Source: Ruminococcaceae bacterium UBA3710
GTDB taxonomy: Bacteria > Bacillota > Clostridia > Oscillospirales > Acutalibacteraceae
Direction: 5' to 3'
Assembly: GCA_002371985.1 (NCBI GenBank)
Contig: DFHZ01000158.1
Coordinates: 1-19,229 of the forward strand
Length of the DNA stretch: 19,229 bases
Numbering within the stretch: the first letter of the stretch is position 1; each line of letters starts with the position of its first letter. Under the pieces are notes generated by a model that had not been told where the DNA came from, made no database searches, and worked only from the letters and a program-made list of their open reading frames with translations. Positions 8,101-15,326 of this stretch are shown here, piece by piece. The position numbers and the translations under genes were made by a program.

Positions 8101-8599
8101 TTGACGAATCTATATATCCGTCAATAAAACGGACTTTTAATAGACCGTTTTCGTCAATTGAATAGTAGCCTACTATTTCGCCGCTCGTATCCGAAAGAGT
8201 TCCGTTTGTTTGAGAAGGGCAGTTGAAGAAAGCCGGTATTTGATATGTCAAGTATCCTTCATTGTTATATTCAAACTGTAACTCCTGTCCGCTTATATTG
8301 TTTTCCGAAAAAGAAATGGAAATATCATAATTCTCTCCTAAATGAACTGTTCCATGTTGCGGAATAACATTACCCTCGCTGTCCTTTATTACAACATCAG
8401 TTAAAAAGTCGGCCAAATTGCTCGAATACATGGAGCCGTTACGGTTTTTACTCTGTAACAAGCCGTTTTCCATTGAATATTCAGAATTATTCCATGTAAT
8501 CGCAGGAAGCATCAAAGAAGAAGCGATACATATGATAATGGCATAAGATAATAAGGATAGTATTATTTTACAAATAATCTTTTTACTGTTATTTTTCAT
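5186..8599 (-). CDS. Large LPNTG pilus tip adhesin with about five tandem isopeptide-forming domains
   Basis: A 1137-residue surface protein. An N-terminal membrane/export segment (about 8-35) ends in MLPAIT, a motif often seen at this place in clostridial pilus proteins. Residues 40-200 form an N-terminal domain that may be the ligand-binding part. About five repeats then begin with a Lys-containing strand and carry an Asp-containing L-x-D strand: roughly 205-320 (VVKTAGNY), 331-450 (EKKGKA, VLNDVL), 470-640 (LQKEVQ, VLTDV), 655-815 (RKKGVV, FQDSL) and 818-950 (VKKEVQ, VLDKM). A final Cna-B domain (about 955-1080) has the E-box YALQEISAPNGYNL. The sorting signal is LPNTG at 1091-1095, followed by a membrane helix and basic tail. 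Ribosome site AAGGAGTG. It is the first structural gene, as tip adhesins usually are. The ligand is unknown. Confidence 0.9.
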   Translation of the reverse strand: MKNNSKKIICKIILSLLSYAIIICIASSLMLPAITWNNSEYSMENGLLQSKNRNGSMYSSNLADFLTDVVIKDSEGNVIPQHGTVHLGENYDISISFSENNISGQELQFEYNNEGYLTYQIPAFFNCPSQTNGTLSDTSGEIVGYYSIDENGLLKVRFIDGYIDSSKASMTVTFSSTASGTGETGVQSIDFGGYIIEVNVSGGGNIDVVKTAGNYDLRTHSIEYEVRVTARNGFINNIVFNDTAISPGLIIDETSFVYTSLDGSVIYDSAPTSLISGEGFLVKYRAYLDPSIYYGQGNVSYNAKNKASVTGVSNEIPVYAEDIEESKIRTKFLEKKGKAEPENNRIRWTVTVGDGSNIVDGLVLNDVLGEGLSYIIESGILVVPMTYGPDGTPKAEPSFIIPFGTNPSQITLPTGIGAYQYVLTYYTSYNMNSGVAYQVFTNTVNTTDIPHGYVETTQPITILETGASPILQKEVQKNENGDALHYTIKIDVPRFYANKKGFVLTDVHSSLTYAGTKYYFGQNIENISIYTVNSEEEIHSYIPYESGSPDYTYIITKETDPRSFYICFNTATSNYNESKWIESEDAVLYVEFDLPFNSPVYIKPDNANYTLLPGKSFADIVEFEKEIINRARLYFNDTTQSVEDTATYQEINNTVLRKKGVVDKDGFIEYTVTFNNRDENLNSILKTNMKGIIFQDSLLSEGMSYVDDSLFCDIYSSSLSSIKATYKYKNSINGLTSLNASSDDFELYSGEGLSFSSITSSPRIVFRYKVRVDTEVPLFQTTELTVPLTNRAKLTAIKNDNTPIDIGEVEATVNYSTQIVKKEVQHVGGSNKADFTITINPAGIDLLAGVTQMTVLDKMTENLRPIISSIKVFFKQDGNWTEATANYTYDAENNTIRFALPDDVPIKIMYTTVITEIGQGINIGNHVELEGYADYSSVINTQFNVNELGGAAQTINFKTTLLKQDSVSLRPLENAVFALYGPLHSERQSVPPQGTPSTITVEGQTLYYYTSYSTGADGTANIETNDYGLAMFSVQGLYALQEISAPNGYNLSEDLLCFYAEEKPAGGLPNIDVLLPEYPIVVQNEALPFVLPNTGSIGLGSVYLCGVIITLTGIYIICLKKLRKNALILYKRKEDFK

Positions 8600-8630
8600 T
8601 TTTATGTATCACACTCCTTCGATAACTATT

Positions 8631-9206
8631 TTATTTTGTTAACTCTATTTTACCTAATGGCCAAATGCGAAAAACGATTTTTCCTATTATCTGCTCGGAA
8701 GCAACAAAACCTACAATTGAATTTCTTGAATCAATAGAAAGCATTCTTTCATCGCCTAACACAAAAATTCTGCCTTCAGGAACCTGACAGGGAAGTTCAA
8801 TGTCACATTCACCAAAAGCTTTTTCAGAAATATACGGTTCCTGCAAACACTCTCCGTTTAAATAAACACTACCTTCTTCATCAATATTGATAACATCGCC
8901 GGAAACACCTATGCATCGTTTTATTAAAACTTTATTTCCGTAATAAAAAGCAGCTATATCGCCTCTATCAATCTTAGAAGTCTTTAGTGAAATAACAATT
9001 TCACCCTCGTTCAGTGTCGGTTTCATAGAAGTACCGTGAATTCTCATAACAGGAAAAACAAAAACGGATAACAGTACCGTAATTGCAGCTACTGAGAGTA
9101 ATATGCAAAGAGCACTTAAAAAGGATCTGCGAAATCTAATTTTTTTCTCCACTCTTAAAAGTTCTCTTTCCAATAAATTTACAGCAGAAAATTCTTTTGT
9201 TTTCAT
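8631..9206 (-). CDS. lepB: Signal peptidase I of the pilus operon
   Basis: A membrane serine protease with a Ser/Lys dyad that removes signal peptides; 191 residues. A basic N-terminus and one membrane helix (about 28-52) precede box B, HGTSMKPTL, with nucleophile Ser60. The general base is Lys96 in KVLIKRCIGVSGD. The later box reads GDERMLSIDSRNSIVGFV in place of the usual GDNR...SxDSR. Because both catalytic residues are present, it should be an active peptidase, unlike the SipA-type pilus proteins of streptococci that have lost them. The gene is upstream of the adhesin (31-base gap) and probably processes or helps assemble the pilins. Ribosome site GAGGAAAA ahead of the ATG. Confidence 0.93.
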   Translation of the reverse strand: MKTKEFSAVNLLERELLRVEKKIRFRRSFLSALCILLSVAAITVLLSVFVFPVMRIHGTSMKPTLNEGEIVISLKTSKIDRGDIAAFYYGNKVLIKRCIGVSGDVINIDEEGSVYLNGECLQEPYISEKAFGECDIELPCQVPEGRIFVLGDERMLSIDSRNSIVGFVASEQIIGKIVFRIWPLGKIELTK

Positions 9207-9342
9207 CAGCTTTTTTCCTCATAAATATTATAATTTTGTCATTCCCTTGAAACACAATAACACCAAAACCGCAGTTCTTAATCTAATCTCAGATATCAAA
9301 CCGCAGCTTTTATTTTGGTCCAAAACATTCTTTGACGAAAAA

Positions 9343-9501
9343 CTATTCTTTTGGGGATGAATATATGGTTGAATTGCTCTTTTCTTTTTCTAAAGACTTC
9401 TCAAGCCTCTCTATTTGTTTTGCTTGTTCAATCATAATAATCAATAGATCCCGTCGACTTAGCCGTCGCAGCTGTTTTTCTGATAAATTCTTTATGTCCA
9501 A
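9343..9501 (-). CDS. 52-aa coiled-coil peptide, first gene of the pilus operon
   Basis: A small frame read on the minus strand, starting at TTG (9501-9499) and ending TAG at 9343. The product begins DIKNLSEKQLRRLSRRDLL and continues IEQAKQIERLEKSLEKEK before a polar tail (STIYSSPKE). The core LSRRDLLxxMIEQAKQIERLE is an amphipathic, heptad-like helix and resembles small proteins I recall beside signal peptidase/pilin genes in Ruminococcaceae. GGTGAT lies four bases before the TTG; a GTG three codons upstream (9510) is an alternative, and an in-frame TAA precedes both. There is no ATG, which is why gene finders may miss it. The frame sits between the operon promoter and the signal peptidase (136-base gap). 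Function unknown. Confidence 0.62.
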   Translation of the reverse strand: MDIKNLSEKQLRRLSRRDLLIIMIEQAKQIERLEKSLEKEKSNSTIYSSPKE

Positions 9502-9591
9502 TGCTATCACCCAAAACAAAAAATGTTATAACAAAAACTACGGAACGAATATAAGAATAAGGCTTGTGCCTATAAACTTTAATGATATCTG

Positions 9592-9643
9592 TTATAAAAG
9601 TACGAAGTAAGTCAACCGACCGACTGACTTTGCACTTTTATAA
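9592..9643 (-). promoter_or_regulatory. Putative TetR-type operator at the pilus promoter
   Basis: Just downstream of the -10, bases 9606-9625 read on the minus strand AGTCGGTCGGTTGACTTACT. This matches 16 of 20 positions of the core at 17062-17081 and contains the perfect half-site AGTCGGTCG; the other half is degenerate. The region is also bounded by a 10-bp inverted repeat, TTATAAAAGT (9592-9601) and ACTTTTATAA (9634-9643), the second arm overlapping the -10. Repression by a TetR-family protein is inferred. Confidence 0.55.
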
Positions 9644-9665
9644 CATAATTTTTATGATTTGTCAA
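9637..9665 (-). promoter_or_regulatory. Sigma-A promoter of the pilus operon
   Basis: On the minus strand TTGACA (9665-9660), a 17-base spacer, then TATAAA (9642-9637). This is a near-perfect consensus. The first gene, the 52-aa frame, begins about 135 bases downstream, leaving a leader that holds the putative operator. Confidence 0.8.
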
Positions 9666-9754
9666 TAAATATGACAATAATAGACAATATGTTGATTTTA
9701 TATAGCGTTAGTTTTATTTCGCAAATTACATAATTGTAAATTAACAACCATACT

Positions 9755-9810
9755 AAAACAAAATTAAAGAATAAAAGGCGCTACAGAAACATATAGTTCC
9801 TGTAGCGCCT
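9755..9810 (-). terminator. Terminator of the FAD-oxidoreductase/kinase operon
   Basis: Perfect 11-bp stem AGGCGCTACAG (9776-9786) with CTGTAGCGCCT (9800-9810), extended inside by three more pairs. On the minus strand it is followed by TTTTATTCTTTAATTTTG. It separates this operon from the pilus promoter. Confidence 0.88.
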
Positions 9811-9817
9811 GGCACAA

Positions 9818-9861
9818 TGCATATTTAAATCTCTCGCTATCATCAAAATTTTAAATATGCA
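9818..9861. repeat. 12-bp inverted repeat with 20-base loop
   Basis: TGCATATTTAAA (9818-9829) pairs perfectly with TTTAAATATGCA (9850-9861). It lies in the 3' untranslated part of the operon, between the DUF6483 stop and the terminator. It has no T-run; it may be a processing or stability hairpin. No clear function. Confidence 0.45.
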
Positions 9862-9917
9862 CTTTCGGAGGGGCTTTATAACAGCTTTAACAAGCAATCT
9901 TTACAAAAAATAAGTTA

Positions 9918-10295
9918 TCATATAACAATGTTGTCAATGACATCACCATACCCATATTTTTTGCACATCCGAGATAATCCGGATATTATTTCTTCTCTTG
10001 AAAACCAATTAGTTTTTAGATAATCATCTGTCAATTTATTACTTTCAGAATAAAAATAAACTGCTAATTTCAGCCATACATCATCGTTTTCATCTGCATT
10101 TTCACACAGCCAATTTTCTATTTCGCAAAATCGACCTTCTTTTATTCCTTCCAGTATTTTTTCTTTGAATCTTTGTTCAAACTCATTTGTTTGCTTTATT
10201 GATGTATAAGATAATCCTGCTATATTTAACAGATTTGTTATTGCTATGACAATTGCTTCAATTTGTCTCATCAGCCAATCTTGACTAACAATCAC
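9918..10295 (-). CDS. DUF6483-type small protein
   Basis: A 125-residue soluble protein that resembles the DUF6483 family by recall. The N-terminus QDWLMRQIEAIVIAITNLL gives the family's opening helix. Then comes an acidic helical stretch (KEGRFCEIENWLCENAD), then VWLKLAVYFYSESNKL and NWFSREEIISGLSRM, where family members have a similar FYxxxNxLSDxxL...FSREEIxxGL ending. The fold looks all-helical and TPR-like. It is the last gene of the operon, 14 bases after the AGPS-like gene, and is followed by the terminator. Function unknown; no catalytic residues are visible. Confidence 0.72.
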   Translation of the reverse strand: MIVSQDWLMRQIEAIVIAITNLLNIAGLSYTSIKQTNEFEQRFKEKILEGIKEGRFCEIENWLCENADENDDVWLKLAVYFYSESNKLTDDYLKTNWFSREEIISGLSRMCKKYGYGDVIDNIVI

Positions 10296-10309
10296 AACAA
10301 AAACACTCC

Positions 10310-12082
10310 TTACAGCTTAGATTTCTGTTTATTATAATCAACATACTCACGGTTAAAGACCTTTTCGTCAGCTTTTAAATCTAATCCGATTGTTCCGCCT
10401 GGATTCATTACATAATCCGGGTCAAAATACTCCTTTAAGGTCTTAATAATACCATACTCGTTTTTGCCGAGATAACCTTCCAACCAAGGTGCAAACATTT
10501 TACCTATTCCGTGGTGATGGCTTATTGCAGCACCGGATTTCTGTATAGCGTCCAGTATTGTGGTATGGTATCTTTTAAACTCATCCTCTTCTTTTATTGC
10601 TGACATAAATATAAAGTACAAGTTTGCCCCCTGAGGATAACAGTGCGACATATGAGTTGTTACTATTGTATTTGGCAAAGCATGACAAACCTCACGAACA
10701 TCTCTGTGAACTTGCTCCATATTTGACCAGTTAACCGTACATTCAAGAGTGTCTATCATAAAGCCGAAATCCATAAGCGTGTCACGAAGGTATGGATCGT
10801 TAAAGCGACCTTTTTCCCAACCTTTACAAACGAAACCTGTCATAGGAATTCCACCGTGTTTACGGGCAATTTTTGAAATGTTACGAGCAACATTTTTTGA
10901 GTAACCTTTTTCTCCATCAGTAAAGCCAAGAAAAAGACACCTCTCAAAATCTTTATAACCCAGTTTGTTTAAAATAGGCTCAAGCGGCGTTTCGTCAACA
11001 TTATATAAATGAAGCATTAATGATGTTTCTTCAGCATCCGACAACCTGAAAACAGAAGAATATCCGCACTCACATTGCATCATTTCTCTTGCAGCCTGTC
11101 TGGCAACACTCCAGTCTTTAAACATATAAGAAAACCTTTTTCTGTTTTCAGGCATCCAACGAAATACACGAAGCGTAACCTCAGTAAGCACGCCAAAAGC
11201 ACCTTCACCGCCCATCATTATCTGGTTAATATTAGGTCCCGTTGCCTCTCTTGAATAATGACTGGTTTCAATTTTGCCAATAGGTGTTGCGTATTTTTGA
11301 GAGAGTACAATATCCGCAATAGTTCCGTAATAAGTACTGTTTTGTCCTGCACCTCTTGTTACAGTCCATCCGCCAACCGAACTGTATTCAAATGATTGTG
11401 GAAAATGACCACAAGTATATGCTCTTTTTGCACCAAACAAGGATTCCGCATTTTGAAGCGTTTCTTCAAGTTTTGGACCGGACATACCAGCCTGCACTGT
11501 AATAGTTTGGTCTATTTCGTTGAAGCCTATTACCTTATTAAAATTTTTTCTCATATCTAAAGTAATACCGCCCTTTATCGGCTCAACGCCTCTGGTAACC
11601 GAAGAACCGCCGCCATAAACATATAAAGGAATTTTATACTTTGAAACATATTGGACAATTTTTTCAATCTCTTCTGTCTCGGAAGGGAAAACAACCAAAT
11701 CGGGTAAACTGTCAAACCTTCGGTGCCTTAAGCGAAGCAAATCATAACCCGTTTGGCCGTAAGCAACTGCCAAGCGGTCATAGTCGGATTGTGAAATGTT
11801 ATCACAGCCAACTATTTTTGAAATTTCCTCAACATGTTTTTTATCTATTTTAGGAGCATGTTCTTTTTTTAAATGTACGGCGTCCATTCCTATATCGTCC
11901 GAATAATCGAAAAACTGTTTATCGTTTAGGTTACACCTTTTTTTAACATATTTATAAAGGCTTTCTTTGGGATATTTAAAAAAATTAGGATCTCCCCAAC
12001 GGAAAATAGAACGATAGCTGTTTGCAGGAGCAGGCGTCAATACCCATTTTGGTTCAAAATCTCGGTAAGGCTTTGTACTCAT
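10310..12082 (-). CDS. FAD-binding oxidase, alkyldihydroxyacetonephosphate synthase (AGPS)-like
   Basis: A 590-residue flavoprotein of the VAO/PCMH fold. The N-terminal part (ANSYRSIFRWGDPNFF) matches the entry region of AGPS. The FAD-binding PP loop is VYGGGSSVTRGVEP (155-168), followed by GHFPQSFEYSSVGGWTVTR (about 225-243) and GGEGAFGVLTEVTLRVF (291-307). AGPS active-site landmarks are kept: YSSVFRL with Arg346, SHCYPQGANLYF with Tyr482, and the His triplet SHHHGIGK (521-528). AGPS swaps an acyl for an alkyl group on dihydroxyacetone phosphate in ether-lipid synthesis; related bacterial enzymes are FAD oxidases of 2-hydroxyacids or of unknown substrates. Context (kinase, GlpA/GlpB/DUF1667) suggests a phosphorylated three-carbon or similar substrate. 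An AAGGAG ribosome site precedes the ATG; the kinase ends 4 bases upstream. The reaction is not established. Confidence 0.85.
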   Translation of the reverse strand: MSTKPYRDFEPKWVLTPAPANSYRSIFRWGDPNFFKYPKESLYKYVKKRCNLNDKQFFDYSDDIGMDAVHLKKEHAPKIDKKHVEEISKIVGCDNISQSDYDRLAVAYGQTGYDLLRLRHRRFDSLPDLVVFPSETEEIEKIVQYVSKYKIPLYVYGGGSSVTRGVEPIKGGITLDMRKNFNKVIGFNEIDQTITVQAGMSGPKLEETLQNAESLFGAKRAYTCGHFPQSFEYSSVGGWTVTRGAGQNSTYYGTIADIVLSQKYATPIGKIETSHYSREATGPNINQIMMGGEGAFGVLTEVTLRVFRWMPENRKRFSYMFKDWSVARQAAREMMQCECGYSSVFRLSDAEETSLMLHLYNVDETPLEPILNKLGYKDFERCLFLGFTDGEKGYSKNVARNISKIARKHGGIPMTGFVCKGWEKGRFNDPYLRDTLMDFGFMIDTLECTVNWSNMEQVHRDVREVCHALPNTIVTTHMSHCYPQGANLYFIFMSAIKEEDEFKRYHTTILDAIQKSGAAISHHHGIGKMFAPWLEGYLGKNEYGIIKTLKEYFDPDYVMNPGGTIGLDLKADEKVFNREYVDYNKQKSKL

Positions 12083-12086
12083 GTCA

Positions 12087-13637
12087 TTATCTCCTTTTAT
12101 ATATTTTCATAATATTTTTATCAATCCTCTTTATACGAGGATAAATTTTGCTGTACACTTTTCTGTAAAGTAGCATATAGTGATTATGGTTTTTCGAATC
12201 AGGATAAAAAACATCTTTTTCTACAACCATATTTTTAATTGCTTCTTCATAATCGGAATATATTCCCTGTGCAACAAATGCAACCATAGCCGATCCAATA
12301 GAACAGGACTCATATGTTTGAGTTCGTTTAACGGGAAGACCGAAAATATCTGCTGTAATCTGACAGACAATATCGCTTTTAGCTCCTCCGCCGCCAACAA
12401 ATATTTCTTTTATTTCTATGCCGGAACGCTTTTGCATAGTAAGCATACTTTGAAAGAGCTCAAAACAAATACCTTCAATAATCGCACGGTAAAGATGATA
12501 CCTGGTATGAAAGTCAGAAAAGCCAACTACTGCACCAAGTGCATTGGGATTTGTAATTCCGGGAGTCCAAAAAGGTTGTAAAACCAATCCGTCGCTACCG
12601 GGCATAATGCTTTTTATTTTTTCATCAAGCAATTTTTCCGCAGAGCAACCTTTCTCTCTTGCTTCAGCCTTATCTTCTCCTGCAAATTCTTTTATAAACC
12701 AAGTGACTAACCAAAAACCTCTGTATATCTCAATTTCCGGATTATACATATCGTTGGGAACAGCGGGATATGCCGGCATAAAGGGTTGTGGTTCAAAATA
12801 CTCATTAACCGCCATTTGAATTGTTGCCGTTGTTCCAAAGGAAATGGCCGCTTGATTATTTTTGATTACAGATAAACCGAGTGTTTCACAGCCCTTATCA
12901 GAACCGGTTGCAATTAGCGGTATTCCCATAGGAATACCCGTCAGTATTGAAGCTTTTTCAGTTATTCTGCCTATTATTTCTCCGGTTGAGATTAGCTCGC
13001 AAAGCTTTTCCTCCGGAATGTCGCATATACACCTGGTGAGGTCGTGTTTTCCTAACCACTTTTTCTTTCTATAATCAAAAGGAATGTGACCTATCATATT
13101 TGCAGCACAGTCTTTCATTTCTCCGGTTAAAAGAAAATTCATATATGTTGACAGCATAATATATTTTTTTGTTTTCGCCCAGATTTCCGGTTGGTTTTGA
13201 CAAATCCAATTAGCTGCAGTTGCTTTGTACAGTATTTTTATCGATTCGCCCATTCCTACTGAATGAAAGAGTGCTTTTTTTGCAATTGAAATATGATTAT
13301 CATATGATGCTTTTCGATTATCCAGCCAAAGAATAATATCCCTTAAAGGTTTATTGTCCTTGTCAAGACAAAGCACCGTATCACGAATAGTTGTTATAGT
13401 TACCGCTGATATATCCGAGAGCTTGTCTTTATTACGCTCGAGCAATATTTTTGATATTTCACATATTTTATCAAAATAATAGTCGTGTTTTTGTTCCGCC
13501 CATCCGGGTTTTTTGGAAAAATACGGATGATTATACCGAACTTGCTCTTTATCAATAAACTCTCCCTTTTTTGTTACCAAAAGACCTCTTGCGCTTTGCG
13601 TGCCGATATCAAAGGTCAAAACCAAAGGCTCATTCAT
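12087..13637 (-). CDS. FGGY-family carbohydrate/polyol kinase
   Basis: A cytoplasmic ATP-dependent sugar or polyol kinase of the FGGY family, 516 residues from the preferred ATG. The phosphate-1 loop is LTFDIGTQSARG near the start. The N-lobe strand ITTIRDTVLCLDKDNKPL lies where glycerol kinase has a TNQRET-type motif, here reading TIRDT. The catalytic Asp is probably in ATGSDKGCETLG (about 247). The C-lobe adenosine motif is VGGGGAKSDIVCQ (about 414-426). Substrate cannot be read from these motifs: glycerol kinase, xylulokinase and LsrK all share the fold, and the altered QRET motif argues against a standard glycerol kinase. A GTG at 13646 overlaps the DUF1667 stop, but the ATG at 13637 has GGGTGAT four bases upstream and is the likelier start. 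It sits between DUF1667 and the AGPS-like gene. Confidence 0.9.
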   Translation of the reverse strand: MNEPLVLTFDIGTQSARGLLVTKKGEFIDKEQVRYNHPYFSKKPGWAEQKHDYYFDKICEISKILLERNKDKLSDISAVTITTIRDTVLCLDKDNKPLRDIILWLDNRKASYDNHISIAKKALFHSVGMGESIKILYKATAANWICQNQPEIWAKTKKYIMLSTYMNFLLTGEMKDCAANMIGHIPFDYRKKKWLGKHDLTRCICDIPEEKLCELISTGEIIGRITEKASILTGIPMGIPLIATGSDKGCETLGLSVIKNNQAAISFGTTATIQMAVNEYFEPQPFMPAYPAVPNDMYNPEIEIYRGFWLVTWFIKEFAGEDKAEAREKGCSAEKLLDEKIKSIMPGSDGLVLQPFWTPGITNPNALGAVVGFSDFHTRYHLYRAIIEGICFELFQSMLTMQKRSGIEIKEIFVGGGGAKSDIVCQITADIFGLPVKRTQTYESCSIGSAMVAFVAQGIYSDYEEAIKNMVVEKDVFYPDSKNHNHYMLLYRKVYSKIYPRIKRIDKNIMKIYKRR

Positions 13638-13642
13638 TTTTA

Positions 13643-14017
13643 TCACCCGTTTTCTTTAATAATTTCTTTTAAAATACTGCTCGTTGCTATAACATTTACC
13701 CCTAAAGACAGTACGTCCTCAATAATAATATCACCGCAGCTAATCGGCTCAGTTACTACAACGGTTGAGATTTGTTTCATTACATCAAAAATTTTGTCTT
13801 TCGGAATTTCGCCGGAAACTCTGACAGGTAAGACGGGAACTTCTTTATAATTTGTTTTTACTGTTGAGCATAATGTTCTTTTTGGCTGAGTTGTTTCGTT
13901 TATTGCGAAAGATTTGCCTCTTTTACATCCGTTCCCCGAAACAACAATCTCACCATGTTGAAATTCAATTTTCATTTTGCAGCTTCTGGGGCAAACAATA
14001 CATACCAGTTCTTTCAC
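13643..14017 (-). CDS. DUF1667 protein with four-Cys iron-sulfur-type motif
   Basis: A 124-residue protein with an N-terminal Cys cluster: Cys6, Cys9 and Cys13 in CIVCPRSCKM and Cys31 in GNGCKRGKSFA, very likely an iron-sulfur or zinc site. Then follows PKRTLCSTVKT and a second, smaller domain that includes VLPVRVSGEIPKDKIFDVM. DUF1667 genes usually sit directly beside GlpA/GlpB-like oxidoreductases in Clostridia and probably form the small electron-transfer subunit of that anaerobic dehydrogenase, much as GlpC does in enterobacteria; that role is inferred. The start is GTG (14017), with GGGAGG about 11 bases upstream. It lies 18 bases after the GlpB-like stop. Confidence 0.88.
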   Translation of the reverse strand: MKELVCIVCPRSCKMKIEFQHGEIVVSGNGCKRGKSFAINETTQPKRTLCSTVKTNYKEVPVLPVRVSGEIPKDKIFDVMKQISTVVVTEPISCGDIIIEDVLSLGVNVIATSSILKEIIKENG

Positions 14018-14035
14018 AACATCTGCCGCCTCCCT

Positions 14036-15289
14036 TTAAAAATTTACCAGATTAAATTCAATGTTGGATGATTTTGTCAAGTTAAATGAATTAAAATCCA
14101 CTTCAACTCTTTCCATTTCAGGAGGTCTTAAAAAAGAATATTTTTTTGAAAAAAACTCTTTTCCGTCAACTGAAATAACAAACTTGGTTTTTTCACGATT
14201 CTTACGGCTTCTGAAATATACGATAACGTTGCTGTTGTTTTGATTTATATCAAGTTTTTGCGGAACAGTATATAAAAAATCATCAGAAGAATTTATGTTT
14301 ATAAGACATCTGTCAGAATTAACATATCTTGCTGCGTTTTTACCTGCTTGTTCAGCATTTTCAGAAACATAATCAACCAAATCGTTTACATGAAGAGCGT
14401 TGCCGCACGAAAAAACTCCGTCAATTAAAGTCATATATTGTCCATCGCAAACAGGTCCGTTTGTTCTGTTGTCAAGCTGGACTCCAAGCGATTCCGCAAC
14501 TTCATTTTCAGGAATCAACCCTACAGAAAGAATCAGTGCATCACATTTTATTATTTGTTCAGTGTTTTTAATGGGTTTCAAGTTTTCATCGACCTTCATA
14601 ATTTCAACCGCTGTAAGTCTGTCTTCACCAAAGATCCGAGTTACAGTGTATGACAAATGCAACGGAATGTTATAGTCATACAAGCACTGATGAATGTTTC
14701 TCGTAAGTCCTGACGGCGTATTTTTTGCTTCGAAAACGCCGATAACTCTTGCTCCTTCCAAAGTAAGGCGTCTCGCCATAATTAAACCAATATCGCCGCT
14801 CCCGAGTATAACACACTCTTTTGTTGGAAGCTCGCCTAAAAGATTTGTATAATGTTGAGCGGTTCCCGCTGTAAACACACCGGACGGTCTGGTTCCGTGT
14901 ATGGATATTTGTTTTGAAGTTCGTTCACGGCATCCCATAGCCAACACAAGTGCTTTGGTTAAGAAAGTGTCTACGCCTTTTTTATTGACAATATGAACAT
15001 AAAACAAATTCTCTTTTGTTTTGCTTATTTTTGTAACAAACGATAATGTTAAAACATCAATATCCCTTTTATTTAGTTCTTTAATATAGCGTTCTGCATA
15101 TTCGGGACCGGAAAGCTGTTCGCCGAAACGAATAAGACCAAAACCATCATGAATACATTGTTTAAGTATTCCGCCCAAACGAGCCTCACGCTCTATTAGA
15201 AGAACTTTTGAGTTCTCGTCGTTAGCGGAAACTGCGGCAGCAATGCCGGCAGGACCACCTCCGATAACGATAACATCATATTGCTTCAT
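14036..15289 (-). CDS. GlpB-like FAD/NAD(P)-dependent oxidoreductase
   Basis: A 417-residue two-dinucleotide-binding flavoprotein. FAD Rossmann motif VIVIGGGPAGIAAA at residues 6-19 and acidic strand end VLLIERE; then GGILKQCIHDGFGL, typical of the family paired with GlpA-type proteins; ALVLAMGCRER; a second nucleotide motif VILGSGDIGLIMARRL; and the FAD-ribityl motif IDGVFSCGNALHVNDLVDYV. The C-terminal 80 residues are a less conserved beta-rich domain. The ATG at 15289 is chosen because TAAGGAG lies eight bases before it and the Rossmann motif follows at once. An in-frame upstream ATG (15379) would overlap the previous gene by 53 bases and add a 30-residue leader unlike the family. Likely partner of the upstream GlpA-like protein. 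Confidence 0.9.
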   Translation of the reverse strand: MKQYDVIVIGGGPAGIAAAVSANDENSKVLLIEREARLGGILKQCIHDGFGLIRFGEQLSGPEYAERYIKELNKRDIDVLTLSFVTKISKTKENLFYVHIVNKKGVDTFLTKALVLAMGCRERTSKQISIHGTRPSGVFTAGTAQHYTNLLGELPTKECVILGSGDIGLIMARRLTLEGARVIGVFEAKNTPSGLTRNIHQCLYDYNIPLHLSYTVTRIFGEDRLTAVEIMKVDENLKPIKNTEQIIKCDALILSVGLIPENEVAESLGVQLDNRTNGPVCDGQYMTLIDGVFSCGNALHVNDLVDYVSENAEQAGKNAARYVNSDRCLININSSDDFLYTVPQKLDINQNNSNVIVYFRSRKNREKTKFVISVDGKEFFSKKYSFLRPPEMERVEVDFNSFNLTKSSNIEFNLVNF

Positions 15290-15326
15290 AATATTGCTCC
15301 TTACAATGTTGCGAAAACATAATGCT

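Noticed and set aside
9209..9342. Possible extra small minus-strand frame between the 52-aa gene and the signal peptidase (…LRTAVLVLLCFKGMTKL)
   Set aside because: About 45 codons can be read but no start codon with a ribosome site is present and it runs out of a different frame of the previous gene; not enough to call.
9332..9610. 92-aa plus-strand open frame beside the pilus promoter
   Set aside because: It is the complement of the 52-aa minus-strand gene and the promoter/operator region; composition is low-quality (runs of S, I, F, N) and the ribosome site is poor.
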